NCBI RefSeq assembly: GCF_018837975.1
Contig: NZ_JAGSOY010000006.1
Span: 1 to 64,000, forward strand
DNA: 64,000 bases
Direction: 5' to 3'
Source: Zooshikella harenae
GTDB taxonomy: Bacteria; Pseudomonadota; Gammaproteobacteria; Pseudomonadales; Zooshikellaceae
Shown: piece after piece, positions 1-8,082 of the stretch
How the letters are laid out: each line of letters begins with the position of its first letter
How positions within the stretch are numbered: position 1 is the first letter of the stretch
Notes under the pieces: model-generated
What the model saw: only the letters and a program-made list of their open reading frames with translations
Databases searched by the model: none
What the model was told of the DNA's origin: nothing
Translations under genes and position numbers: made by a program

Positions 1-38
1 TTTTTGTTATGCATATGGCTGAGAAATACCATCGGTAT

Positions 39-386
39 TTATCGCCACGATATCTCGCCCGTATTATAAATAATTGGACACATGATACCCTCTTTATTAC
101 CGCTACCCACAATGAACCAATCAACAGAATCATTGTATGCGCTACATTTTTCTAATTTCGCGTTTAATTGATCGACCTCTGATTCATCTACATCATCTTC
201 TGTATCGTAAATTTCACAATACCTTGCTTGCAAATAAAGAAACTTTTTCAACTTATTTTGCGTATCATTTGAAGACTCAATAAAACTATCATCATAGACA
301 AAATAGCCATTAAATGAAGGAAAGTCGGACTCCACTCGATCGATGTAACCAACAAGAATTTCTCCAAAAAAAAGACTAATTGCCAT
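39..386 (-). CDS. Hypothetical protein, 115 aa
   Basis: I do not recognise this protein. It is a complete, acidic, soluble-looking 115-residue chain with no signal peptide or membrane segment. It opens MAISLFFGEILVGYI and ends GEISWR, with an Asp/Glu-rich middle and three scattered cysteines. An AAGAGA sequence sits about five bases before the ATG, which supports translation from this start. Its size, acidity and place in a sparse accessory segment would fit a small immunity-type or orphan protein, but no toxin partner is visible because the window ends just downstream. The function is unknown. Confidence 0.55.
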   Translation of the reverse strand: MAISLFFGEILVGYIDRVESDFPSFNGYFVYDDSFIESSNDTQNKLKKFLYLQARYCEIYDTEDDVDESEVDQLNAKLEKCSAYNDSVDWFIVGSGNKEGIMCPIIYNTGEISWR

Positions 387-857
387 ATCTATCTCTTATG
401 CATAACTACTAATGAACATTATCCTTATGCAAACCTAACCTCACTGTAGGCCTTATGGTTAGTGGTATCCAGTGATGGTGGCTAGGTAGCAGGTCTTAAC
501 CGATTAGCTTTATATTTTTGCCTATTGCGTAGTATTGAGAATATTAAATACCAGCCTCGGAGTGTTGTGATATCAATTTATTAGCACCCTGCTATGTTGT
601 ACTGATGATCATAACAGTCTCAGTTGTCGTTAAAAAAAGTACCCGAAGGACAGTGCTGAACAACAACAGCGCTATCAGAACCACAGAGAAAGAAATCGCT
701 TATGCAGTGTGAACTTGCATATTTAATTGCCAGGTTAATAATCAACAGAATTTACTCCAGAGGGTGAAGAACCTTTCAGGATTGGCGGGGATCTTTCAGA
801 GTGAAGACACAAAAAACTTGCGCGAGGCAGAGCAGAATGAGGGAAAATACATTCGGT
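387..857. other. Intergenic region with possible gene debris
   Basis: No convincing gene is present. On the plus strand, bases 634-726 read open and encode a strongly polar stretch (KKYPKDSAEQQQRYQNHRER and about ten more residues) before a stop. There is no start codon or ribosome-binding site. The Gln/Arg-rich composition looks more like the tail of a decayed coding sequence than random AT-rich DNA, but I cannot name the parent gene. No tRNA, insertion-sequence end or T-rich terminator stands out. Confidence 0.4.
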
Positions 858-1277
858 TTACTCCACTTGGAAAGCTCCAGCGTTACGAGTAGCGACAGGA
901 TTATACCCTTGACCTCCATACTCTGTGTCAAAAAAGTTTTTAAACCATACGCAAAACGCTAAGTTTTCGGTAAAATTACCGGTGATTAACCTATTGACGG
1001 GGATTGGTTTGTAAATTCCTGCTTTTTTGAAGGCATCCGAAAGAAGCTTCCAGTTGATCACTAATTCGAATATCTCTTTTGCTTGAAAATTAACCTTTTC
1101 CATTCGAACACAATTTTCATAGAGAATATCCATTAACTGGCAATATGCTGCTCCTGAACGAAAATCTTCGATTTTGGTGTAGTTCAACTTCAAGCAATCA
1201 TTTACCCAAGATACAAGCTCATGCTGATCAGGGATATCAGCAGTTGGAAATGCCTTGTAGTATGTCTCAAAAGTCAT
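858..1277 (-). CDS. EB1-like calponin-homology (CH) domain protein
   Basis: The 139-residue product looks like the N-terminal CH domain of eukaryotic end-binding proteins (EB1/MAPRE1), which bind growing microtubule ends. Residues 17-134 align without gaps to human EB1 as I recall it, with roughly 45 percent identity. Hallmarks are LNYTKIED (31-38), SGAAYCQLMD (41-50), KVNFQAKE (61-68), FKKAGI (83-88), IPVNRL (92-97), VWFKNFFD (110-117) and YNPVATR (125-131). The EB1 microtubule-contact lysines K60, K66 and K89 correspond to K61, K67 and K90 here, while R17, K59 and Q102 are replaced by Gln18, Glu60 and Thr103. The EB1 linker, coiled coil, EBH domain and C-terminal EEY are all absent. AAGGAG lies six bases before the ATG, so translation is set up the bacterial way. 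There is no intron or signal peptide. It is probably acquired from a eukaryote; its role (effector or co-opted CH fold) is inference. Confidence 0.85.
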   Translation of the reverse strand: MTFETYYKAFPTADIPDQHELVSWVNDCLKLNYTKIEDFRSGAAYCQLMDILYENCVRMEKVNFQAKEIFELVINWKLLSDAFKKAGIYKPIPVNRLITGNFTENLAFCVWFKNFFDTEYGGQGYNPVATRNAGAFQVE

Positions 1278-2114
1278 TTTACGCTCCTTAAAAATCAGAG
1301 GCTATAATTTTCCCACCAAGGATCAATTATTTTTTCCAAACTTTAGCAAAACCTAACACAATTAATGCGGATATGACTCTAGAAAAAATAGATAAAAAAT
1401 GCACATTATTTTTTAATAAAAAATCTATCATAGGTTAAGTCTGCACTTATTATAAATATATATTTATAGTGAACTAGTAACCTTTAAATGCTAATGAATT
1501 TTTTGATTAATTATTTATTCGTTTACTTTACGTTAAAATCAAACTTCAAGTACCCCTAGTGCTCCAGCTTTACTTCAAATACCAAAACCCCCTGGAAAAA
1601 ATTTCCGGTAACCCCTGTTATCGGCTATTTTGACGATTTTCGTGTAAAATAGTACCACTCTCAGTATTAAGTATTACTAAGGTCACGTAATTTGACTGTA
1701 AGTGTCACCTAGATGTTTTTTTATAGCAATGACAGCAGCAGTATAGATGATGGACTTATAAAACAGGTGGACTAAGGCTGTACCACGTGCTCTTTGTAGT
1801 AATCTGCGCTCAAGTGTCATACTCCTAGTGCCAATAATAAGTAGTTAAGACGCTATTTTAATAATACTTTCGAATATAGCTTGAAGGAGTTAATACATGG
1901 TCAGGGTGACTGCTTACTCTAAAAGCTAGTTTGTTAAAGGCCTTTATACAACATTTGCATAACTCCCATTGAACACGCCATGAATTCTTCCCTGAAAGCC
2001 TGTTTGCTGCTTCCTTGCGGCAAAAAGCTCAACAAACATGAGTTATTCAATTGTTGTTTGTCATTAACAAACATTGAGGTGCAACTGCGTTAGGCTTGAG
2101 TGACGTTTGTTTTT
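1278..2114. other. Long intergenic region, no gene recognised
   Basis: This 837-base stretch separates the EB1-like gene from the ABC ATPase. It is AT-rich, with stop codons in all frames, and no ORF or RNA gene is recognisable. The part next to the EB1-like gene (about 1300-1500) is very AT-rich and presumably contains its promoter, but I cannot assign -35/-10 boxes reliably. No transposase fragment or terminal repeats were found. Confidence 0.5.
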
Positions 2115-3158
2115 TTAATGGCTTGGCGCAGGAAACACGACAACATGTTGTGCATCAATTCTAATTCCGATTTCTTCATCCCAGTCGTAGTCATGATGGC
2201 TGGATAATACAGACTCAATGATGCTGCCCGTTTTTAGACGTAAAGTGTATTGCGTTGTCGCTCCCATAAATGTTTTATAAATAATATCAGCACGGATAGT
2301 ACTGGCGGTGTCAATAATAATGTCATCTGGACGAAGAAGTACCTCAATTGGGGAGCCTTCTGGCCAGCGGTGAGGGGTTGGGTTATTGATAAGTCCTAAC
2401 TCAGTTGATAGGTGTTTTCCTTGAACTTGCCCAGGTAGAAAGTGTCCTTGTCCAATAAAGTTGGCAACAAACTGCGTCGCAGGTTCATGATAAATATGAT
2501 AGGGCGTATTCCATTGCAGTAGCTGCCCTTGTTGCATAACACCTATTTGGTCCGCAAATGCGAAAGCTTCTTCCTGATCATGAGTAACCAAAATCGCACT
2601 AATACCTTGGTCTTTTAAAATTTGTCTGACTTCAAAACTCAACCGACGGCGTAAATCCGTGTCGAGGTTGGAAAAAGGCTCATCTAACAGAAGTAGTTTT
2701 GGTTCTGTTGCCATTGCTCTCGCCAATGCAACACGTTGTTGCTGACCACCAGAAAGTTCATGAGGATAACGGTGTTCAAATGCCGTCATGTTTGTCATTT
2801 CGAGAAGACGGGTTATGCGTTGTTGACGTTGGGGGTGTTTGACAATGCCAAAGCCAATGTTTTGCCTAACAGTCAAATGTGGAAAAAGTGCGTAATCCTG
2901 AAATACCATGCCAATTTGGCGCTGCTCAGGTGGCTTAACTGAAGTGGGAGTTGATAGTGGCTTGCCACATAATGAAATCACACCTGTAGTGATGCTTTCA
3001 AATCCAGCAATTGCTCTAAGCACGGTGGTTTTCCCACAACCACTTGGTCCCAGTAAGCTGCAGATTTCACCTGGTTGCATGGTGAAACCAAAATCTTGAA
3101 CAACAGGTTGTTCATCATATGCACAGCAAACATTTTGTAATGACAGTAACGTAGACAT
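2115..3158 (-). CDS. fbpC: ABC transporter ATP-binding protein, FbpC-like (iron(III)-type)
   Basis: This is the ATPase subunit of an uptake ABC transporter. It shows Walker A GPSGCGKTT, Q-loop FQDYALFPHLTVRQNI, signature LSGGQQQRVALARAM, Walker B LLLLDEPFSNLD and the H-loop LVTHDQEEAFAFAD. A C-terminal TOBE-like region of about 110 residues follows, as in the CUT1/FbpC/PotA group. The Q-loop wording is typical of ferric-iron FbpC proteins. A longer reading frame starts at 3233, but Met at 3158 gives the normal N-terminus (MSTLLSLQNVCCAY) and a usual length of 347 residues. No permease or binding-protein gene is adjacent, so the substrate is inferred from family and from the neighbouring iron genes (bfr, bfd, grxD). 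Confidence 0.8.
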   Translation of the reverse strand: MSTLLSLQNVCCAYDEQPVVQDFGFTMQPGEICSLLGPSGCGKTTVLRAIAGFESITTGVISLCGKPLSTPTSVKPPEQRQIGMVFQDYALFPHLTVRQNIGFGIVKHPQRQQRITRLLEMTNMTAFEHRYPHELSGGQQQRVALARAMATEPKLLLLDEPFSNLDTDLRRRLSFEVRQILKDQGISAILVTHDQEEAFAFADQIGVMQQGQLLQWNTPYHIYHEPATQFVANFIGQGHFLPGQVQGKHLSTELGLINNPTPHRWPEGSPIEVLLRPDDIIIDTASTIRADIIYKTFMGATTQYTLRLKTGSIIESVLSSHHDYDWDEEIGIRIDAQHVVVFPAPSH

Positions 3159-3259
3159 GTAGCAATACGCCTTAGAGACTAGCATGATTAAAAACGCGTC
3201 TATTATTTCAGACCTACACTTGCTTTGCATCACTCTAAATGTAAGGAAGGAGAATCAGT

Positions 3260-3295
3260 ATGGGCAATACAAAACCACTTTTTTTAAGGGGTTAA
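3260..3295 (+). other. Possible 11-codon leader ORF
   Basis: A tiny frame encoding MGNTKPLFLRG follows a strong Shine-Dalgarno sequence (GGAAGGAGA, about seven bases before the ATG). It lies between the divergent fbpC-like gene and grxD, on the grxD strand. It could be a leader peptide or chance; there is no other evidence of expression. Confidence 0.25.
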
Positions 3296-3358
3296 TTTGT
3301 TGTGAGTAAAGTATACAATAGTGAGAGTGACAGCATTTACTATTTAAATACGTTAAAC

Positions 3359-3379
3359 TATCTCAAATAGTTTGAGATA
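3359..3379. promoter_or_regulatory. Perfect 9-3-9 palindrome before grxD
   Basis: TATCTCAAA-TAG-TTTGAGATA is a perfect inverted repeat ending 14 bases before the grxD start codon. Its size and symmetry fit an operator for a dimeric regulator, or a short 5'UTR hairpin near the ribosome-binding site. It does not match the Fur, Zur or IscR consensus as I know them. Confidence 0.5.
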
Positions 3380-3393
3380 AGTGAGGTTACCTG

Positions 3394-3735
3394 ATGGATG
3401 TAATGGAGCAAATTAAACAGCAAATTTCAACTCACCCTATTTTGCTGTATATGAAAGGCTCTCCTAAAATGCCGCAATGTGGTTTTTCTTCAAGAGCGGC
3501 ACAGGTTTTAATGGAATGTGGCGAAAAATTTGCCTATGTAGATATCCTACAAAATCCTGAAATACGCACTAATTTGCCTGTATACGCTAACTGGCCAACG
3601 TTTCCTCAGCTTTGGATCAGTGGTGAACTATTTGGTGGAAGTGACATTATTTTGGAAATGCATGAAAAAGGTGAGCTGTTGCCACTGTTACAGGAAGCTA
3701 ATAAAAACGCTCCACAAGAATCGGCTGATGCTTAA
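3394..3735 (+). CDS. grxD: Monothiol glutaredoxin Grx4/GrxD
   Basis: This cytosolic CGFS-type glutaredoxin carries and delivers [2Fe-2S] clusters. The 113-residue protein has the usual N-terminal helix, LYMKGSPKMPQCGFSSRA with the single active-site cysteine, the WPTFPQLWI segment with the cis-Pro, and the GGSDI glutathione-binding motif near residue 80. Length matches the family. It sits alone on the plus strand between the FbpC-like ATPase and bacterioferritin, consistent with a role in iron and Fe-S metabolism. A perfect palindrome lies just upstream and a strong terminator just downstream. Confidence 0.95.
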   Translation: MDVMEQIKQQISTHPILLYMKGSPKMPQCGFSSRAAQVLMECGEKFAYVDILQNPEIRTNLPVYANWPTFPQLWISGELFGGSDIILEMHEKGELLPLLQEANKNAPQESADA

Positions 3736-3746
3736 AGCTCATTATG

Positions 3747-3781
3747 TTGATGACCTGTTTTAAAACAGGTCATCATTTTCC
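3747..3781 (+). terminator. Rho-independent terminator after grxD
   Basis: GATGACCTGTTTT and AAAACAGGTCATC form a perfect 13-bp inverted repeat (3749-3774), followed by a short T-rich stretch. It lies 13 bases after the grxD stop codon. Confidence 0.8.
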
Positions 3782-4135
3782 TCTCGTCTCATTGTATTAC
3801 CCCTACTAAATTCAACGGCTCAAGCAATAAAAGTGCATACTCATCGCAGCTTGTGTTATGGCAAAAAAAGAGAAAAAGTCGTTGGTTGCATTAAGCTAAT
3901 ATTTTTTGGAAGTTTAATTAAAAAGCACTGTCGAAATAAAATTCTATTTTTAGTATTAAACTTGCCGGAAAAACAGGTGACTTTGCTTTTATAGGTGATT
4001 TTGCTTTTTATAATAATGTTGTTTATTGAGTTAAAATCTTTTATTTAGATTTATTACGTTAATATGCCAAACCACATAAATTAATGACTTGGCAAATTAA
4101 CATAGTTAAAGAAGGGGTAATCTTATTATAAAGGG
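3782..4135. other. Intergenic region between grxD and bfr
   Basis: This convergent AT-rich gap has no ORF or RNA gene that I can see. It contains an imperfect direct repeat around 3977-4012 (GGTGACTTTGCTTTTATA / GGTGATTTTGCTTTTTATA). No obvious terminator for bfr was found. Confidence 0.4.
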
Positions 4136-4612
4136 TTACAAAGAGCCCATTGCAGATTGCAGGTAATTTTCTAAACCAATTTTGTCAATAAGTGATAGTT
4201 GGGTTTCAAGCCAGTCAACATGCTCTTCTTCAGACTCAAGAATTTTTTCAAGTAGCTCTCTACTACTATAGTCGCCAACACTTTCGCAGTAGGCGATACC
4301 TTCACGCAAATCAGGAATGGCCTGTTGAACTTCTAAATCGAGGTCACACTGAAGCATTTCTTTCGTATTTTCACCAATCCGCAAGCGTCCTAAATCTTGT
4401 AGGTTAGGAAGTCCTTCCAGAAATAAAATACGCTCAATGAGCCAGTCTGCATGCTTCATTTCATCAATGGACTCTTCATACTCTTTTTTTCCCAGCTCTT
4501 GGAGTCCCCAGTCTTTGTACATTCGGGCATGTAAAAAATACTGGTTGATGGCGATTAATTCGTTACCAAGCGCTTTATTGAGGTGCTCAATAACTTTAGG
4601 ATCACCTTTCAT
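4136..4612 (-). CDS. bfr: Bacterioferritin
   Basis: Bacterioferritin is a 24-subunit iron-storage shell that oxidises Fe(II) and stores the ferric mineral. The 158-residue sequence has the ferroxidase ligands Glu18, Glu51, His54, Glu94, Glu128 and His131, and Met52, the haem-ligating methionine of the Bfr family. The family-typical ending [20 protein letters not shown] is present. It lies downstream of bfd on the same strand, about 300 bases apart, as in Pseudomonas, so the stored iron can be released by its partner Bfd. A Fur-box-like site (4744-4758) lies in the upstream gap. Confidence 0.97.
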   Translation of the reverse strand: MKGDPKVIEHLNKALGNELIAINQYFLHARMYKDWGLQELGKKEYEESIDEMKHADWLIERILFLEGLPNLQDLGRLRIGENTKEMLQCDLDLEVQQAIPDLREGIAYCESVGDYSSRELLEKILESEEEHVDWLETQLSLIDKIGLENYLQSAMGSL

Positions 4613-4743
4613 GTCAGGTCCTCATCAGCTTGTATAATAGGATAAAAAGTGGGGATTTTAGGCGCTGCAAGCCTTCTTTAGTATCGCTAGCTGTAAGTCT
4701 GGTGTCAAACTTAAGTGACTGATTTAAAATAAGTTTTTGAGAA

Positions 4744-4758
4744 TGTTAATTACTATCA
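4744..4758. promoter_or_regulatory. Fur-box-like site upstream of bfr
   Basis: TGTTAATTACTATCA matches 13 of 15 positions of the 7-1-7 Fur pattern TGATAATNATTATCA. It is about 130 bases upstream of the bfr start. The rest of the 308-base bfr-bfd gap (4613-4920) shows no gene. Confidence 0.5.
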
Positions 4759-4920
4759 TTGCGTTCTGCGTTTGTGGGCTGAACACTTACTCATTAAATG
4801 AAGCCAGGCACGACATAGGGTTATGATATAGAGAGGATGGTAATAAAGTTAGAAGGGTAATCAAAGAGAGGTGCATTGATAGGATGCGGTATAAAACGAG
4901 GTGCTGAAATATTCTGTAGA

Positions 4921-5118
4921 TTAAGCGGGCAAGTACTCTAACAGCTGCTGTCTTTCTTGCTTGGCCTCTTTAACAATTTGCTTGGCGTCTTTGGCACACT
5001 TTCCACACTGTGTGGCCACGCCGAGGCACTGACTGACCTCTCGCAGGCTATCGGCACCGTCATGAACGCACTGCCTGATTTCATGGCATTTAACATTTTT
5101 GCATAGGCAAACGTACAT
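4921..5118 (-). CDS. bfd: Bacterioferritin-associated ferredoxin
   Basis: Bfd is a small [2Fe-2S] protein that docks on bacterioferritin and reduces its core to release iron. The 65-residue protein has the BFD-like cluster cysteines Cys4, Cys6 (YVCLC), Cys38 and Cys41 (QCGKC). It is of normal length with a charged helical tail. It neighbours bfr, and its upstream region carries a near-perfect Fur box (5172-5186), consistent with induction under iron starvation. Confidence 0.95.
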   Translation of the reverse strand: MYVCLCKNVKCHEIRQCVHDGADSLREVSQCLGVATQCGKCAKDAKQIVKEAKQERQQLLEYLPA

Positions 5119-5437
5119 AATGCTTAATCTACCCTATAGCTTAGTGTTGTCACTTATGATAATAATGTGAATGATAATGATTGTCAATTGGGTTAATTGC
5201 TCAAAAAGAGATCGCTTACTAATAGATTTTTTCTATGGCTATGTAAAAAAAATTCAATCGGAAAGGCGGTAGGCTTGCAACTTACTGAGGTGTATTATTA
5301 GTTCCAACAATGTAGTTTTACATTAGCAAGACAGGTTAAGTATATTTATCTTGCTTTATTTTAAAGTAGTAGCAGGGACAAATAGCTCTCTGTGATCATA
5401 AATAGTCTATAAAATTAACGACATGTGGAGAATATAA
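5119..5437. other. Divergent promoter region bfd / prx
   Basis: This 319-base gap separates divergently transcribed bfd and the peroxiredoxin gene. Apart from the Fur box I see no further gene or RNA. GTGGAGA lies just before the peroxiredoxin start as its ribosome-binding site. Confidence 0.5.
5172..5186. promoter_or_regulatory. Fur box upstream of bfd
   Basis: TGATAATGATTGTCA matches 14 of 15 positions of the Fur 7-1-7 pattern TGATAATNATTATCA. A further TGATAATAAT lies at about 5157-5166, giving an extended array of GATAAT-like units. It is 54 bases upstream of the bfd start. Confidence 0.8.
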
Positions 5438-6040
5438 ATGGGCGTTCTAGTAAGTAAGCGTGCTCCAGACTTTACGGCTCCAGCTGTATTGGGTAATGGT
5501 GAAATTGTTGAGCAATATAACTTTTCTGAAGCGACTAAAGGAAAGTATGCACTCGTTTTCTTTTATCCATTGGACTTCACTTTTGTATGTCCTTCTGAGT
5601 TGATTGCACTTGATCACCGTATGGACGCCTTCAAAGAGCGCAGTGTAGAAGTGATTGGTGTCTCTATTGACTCTCACTTTACTCACAATGCTTGGCGTAA
5701 TACATCTGTTGGTGAAGGTGGTATTGGTCCAGTTAAGTACACATTAGTTGCAGATATGACTCATGAAATCGCCAAAGCATTTGATGTTGAGTCTGCAGGT
5801 GGTGTGGCTTTCCGTGGTGCTTTCTTGATTGATAAGGAAGGTGTTGTTCGCTCTCAATTGGTTAATGATCTGCCTTTAGGCCGTAATATCGATGAGCTGG
5901 TACGTTTGGTTGATGCATTACAATTCCATGAAGAGCATGGTGAAGTTTGCCCTGCTGGCTGGAAAAAAGGTGAAAAAGGTATGCAAGCTTCTCCACAAGG
6001 TGTAGCTAAGTATCTTTCTGAAAACTCTGAGCAACTATAA
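5438..6040 (+). CDS. Typical 2-Cys peroxiredoxin (AhpC/TSA family)
   Basis: This enzyme reduces hydrogen peroxide and organic peroxides using thioredoxin or AhpF-type electrons. The 200-residue protein has the peroxidatic Cys51 in DFTFVCPSE and the resolving Cys171 in EVCPAGW, as in the Prx1/AhpC subfamily. It also has GGIG (about 93-96) and a YL-containing C-terminal helix, the two features linked to overoxidation-sensitive peroxiredoxins. It is monocistronic, divergent from bfd, and ends before a bidirectional terminator. The order bfr-bfd-prx-rnt-pyrC matches Pseudomonas as I recall. Confidence 0.93.
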   Translation: MGVLVSKRAPDFTAPAVLGNGEIVEQYNFSEATKGKYALVFFYPLDFTFVCPSELIALDHRMDAFKERSVEVIGVSIDSHFTHNAWRNTSVGEGGIGPVKYTLVADMTHEIAKAFDVESAGGVAFRGAFLIDKEGVVRSQLVNDLPLGRNIDELVRLVDALQFHEEHGEVCPAGWKKGEKGMQASPQGVAKYLSENSEQL

Positions 6041-6114
6041 GATCTTAAAAGAAGCAACTAGCATTATTTAACTATGTTTACGTACCATTTTATTTAAGTC
6101 GTGCTACTGCTAAT

Positions 6115-6142
6115 AAAAAACCCTGCTTTTGCAGGGTTTTTT
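6115..6142. terminator. Bidirectional terminator between prx and rnt
   Basis: AAAAAACCCTGC-TTTT-GCAGGGTTTTTT has a GC-rich stem flanked by A and T runs. It can stop the peroxiredoxin transcript on plus and the rnt transcript on minus. Confidence 0.9.
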
Positions 6143-6177
6143 GTGTCTTAAAATGCCATTAGGTTTAACAAAAGTAT

Positions 6178-6822
6178 TTATTTTAAAGCATTCACTGGCC
6201 AGCCACCCAGTGTCTGCCAACGGTTAACAATGCTACAAAATAGTTCAGCTGTTTTATTGGCATCATAGGCTGCAGAGTGAGCTTCATTAGCATCAAAGTT
6301 GATATCCGCGGCTTCACACGCTTTAGCAAGCACCGTTTGGCCAAATGCCAGTCCTGCTAAAGTAGCTGTATCAAAGCTGGAAAATGGATGAAATGGATTG
6401 CGTTTAAGGTTATTTCGGGTAACCGCTGCATTTAAAAAGTTCAAGTCAAACATCGCATTATGTCCAACCAAAATGGCCCGGTTACAGCCTCCCGACTTAA
6501 TAGCCTTACGGATACGTTTAAAAAGCTGCTTTAGAGCTTCAGCTTCATCAAATGCTTTGCGCTCAGGGCAAAATGGGTTGATACCCGTAAATTCTAGTGC
6601 TGCTGGCTCAATATTGGCGTCCGGAAAAGGTGTGATTGCAAAGTCTATGGTATCTTCAGCTATCATTTGACCTGTTGCATCAATGGTGAGTGTGACTGCA
6701 GCAATTTCCAGTAAGGCATCAGTTGCTGCATTAAAACCTCCGGTTTCAACATCAATAACGACAGGTAAAAAGCCTCGAAATCGTTCTGCTATAAGGGGTT
6801 TCAGTGATGCTTCATTTGTCAC
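6178..6822 (-). CDS. rnt: Ribonuclease T
   Basis: RNase T is a DEDDh 3'-5' exoribonuclease that trims tRNA and other stable RNA 3' ends. The 214-residue protein shows motif Exo[12 protein letters not shown] (Asp24, Glu26), Exo[14 protein letters not shown] and Exo[19 protein letters not shown] with the catalytic His and Asp. Its length matches the family. It begins 16 bases after pyrC ends on the same strand, so pyrC-rnt is likely co-transcribed, as in Pseudomonas. Confidence 0.95.
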   Translation of the reverse strand: MTNEASLKPLIAERFRGFLPVVIDVETGGFNAATDALLEIAAVTLTIDATGQMIAEDTIDFAITPFPDANIEPAALEFTGINPFCPERKAFDEAEALKQLFKRIRKAIKSGGCNRAILVGHNAMFDLNFLNAAVTRNNLKRNPFHPFSSFDTATLAGLAFGQTVLAKACEAADINFDANEAHSAAYDANKTAELFCSIVNRWQTLGGWPVNALK

Positions 6823-6838
6823 GCTACAGCCTTAATTC

Positions 6839-7876
6839 TCATTGAAGGATACGCCAGTTGATAATTTCTCCTGCACGCAATGGTACTACGCGGTCGCTAC
6901 CGAATGCTAGCGTCTCTGGTACATGCCAAGGCTGTTTAACCAGAGTAACTGTGTCAGTATTGCGATTAAGGTCATAAAAGTCCGCACCGTTAAAGCTGGA
7001 AAAAGCCTCTAACTTATCCAGTGCACCCATTTCTTCAAAGACTTCTGCATATAGTTCAAGAGCAGCAAATGCACTGTAACAACCTGCGCAGCCACAGGCA
7101 TTTTCTTTACGCTGCTGGGTATGAGGGGCGGAGTCTGTACCCATAAAGAATTTTGGGTTGCCACTGGTTGCAGCAGCTCTTAGCCGTTCCTGATGTTGCC
7201 TGCGTTTTAAGATAGGTAAGCAGTAAAAGTGGGGTTTTATTCCTCCCACAAGCATGTGGTTGCGGTTATAAAGTAGGTGTTGTGGGGTGATGGTTGCAGC
7301 AACATTATCATTGTGGTCTAAGACAAAGTCGACAGCATCTGTTGTTGTAATATGTTCAACAACCACTTTCAATTTAGGAAATTGTACGCAGAGTGGTGCG
7401 AGTTGTTCAGCTAAAAAACGTTGTTCTCGATCGAAAATATCCACATCAGGCGTAGTTACTTCCCCATGAACAAGTAAGGGTAAGCCAGCTTTCTCCATAG
7501 CAGCAAAAGCAGGATAAAGCGGTGTGAGGTTGTGTACACCTGCATCAGAGTTTGTGGTTGCGCCTGCAGGGTAGAGCTTAACACCATAAATAATGCCAGA
7601 CTGGGCTGCTTGTTGGATAAGTGCAGGTGTTGTTTGGTCAGTCAAGTATAGTGTTAATAAGGGCTGCCATTGACTATTGGCTGGGATGGCGTGCTGTATA
7701 CGAGTCTGGTAGTTTTGCGCATCATCAACGGTTTGAATAGGAGGCGTTAAATTGGGCATGACAATCGCACGTCCACAATAGCGTGCTGCATCCTCTACTG
7801 TATTTGTTAAAACTGCACCATCTCGTAAGTGGATATGCCAGTCATCTGGACGAGTGATTGTTAACATCTGTTCCAT
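6839..7876 (-). CDS. pyrC: Dihydroorotase, class II homodimeric type
   Basis: PyrC cyclises carbamoyl-aspartate to dihydroorotate in pyrimidine synthesis. Zinc-site motifs are visible: [10 protein letters not shown] near the N-terminus, [13 protein letters not shown] with the carbamylated lysine, [14 protein letters not shown] and FMGTDSAPH. The frame extends to 7912, but the Met at 7876 gives [13 protein letters not shown], close to the usual N-terminus; the upstream ATG at 7912 has an AGGTAGG too close to it. The length is then 345 residues, typical for E. coli-type PyrC. It precedes rnt in an apparent operon and is divergent from motY. Confidence 0.95.
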   Translation of the reverse strand: MEQMLTITRPDDWHIHLRDGAVLTNTVEDAARYCGRAIVMPNLTPPIQTVDDAQNYQTRIQHAIPANSQWQPLLTLYLTDQTTPALIQQAAQSGIIYGVKLYPAGATTNSDAGVHNLTPLYPAFAAMEKAGLPLLVHGEVTTPDVDIFDREQRFLAEQLAPLCVQFPKLKVVVEHITTTDAVDFVLDHNDNVAATITPQHLLYNRNHMLVGGIKPHFYCLPILKRRQHQERLRAAATSGNPKFFMGTDSAPHTQQRKENACGCAGCYSAFAALELYAEVFEEMGALDKLEAFSSFNGADFYDLNRNTDTVTLVKQPWHVPETLAFGSDRVVPLRAGEIINWRILQ

Positions 7877-8082
7877 TGAAAGTTGCCTAACCAAATAATT
7901 TGCTTTGGGCATCCTACCTAAGTGTACTCTGAGATACTAGGCTTTGTTTGTTAGACATGTGGTTCAGTTGTCTCAAGCTCAGCCAGGAATATTATATGTT
8001 TCGTTGAGCTGAAAGCAGATTAAGACTAAAGATCATTACAGGTTAGCCGCTATTTTAAGAAGTAACTGGTGAGAATCGGCGT

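Noticed and set aside
6-406. Inverted copies of GTTATGCATA flanking the first gene (6-15 and 397-406)
   Set aside because: The core ATGCAT is itself palindromic, so a 10-bp match is easily produced by chance; no other sign of a mobile element end.
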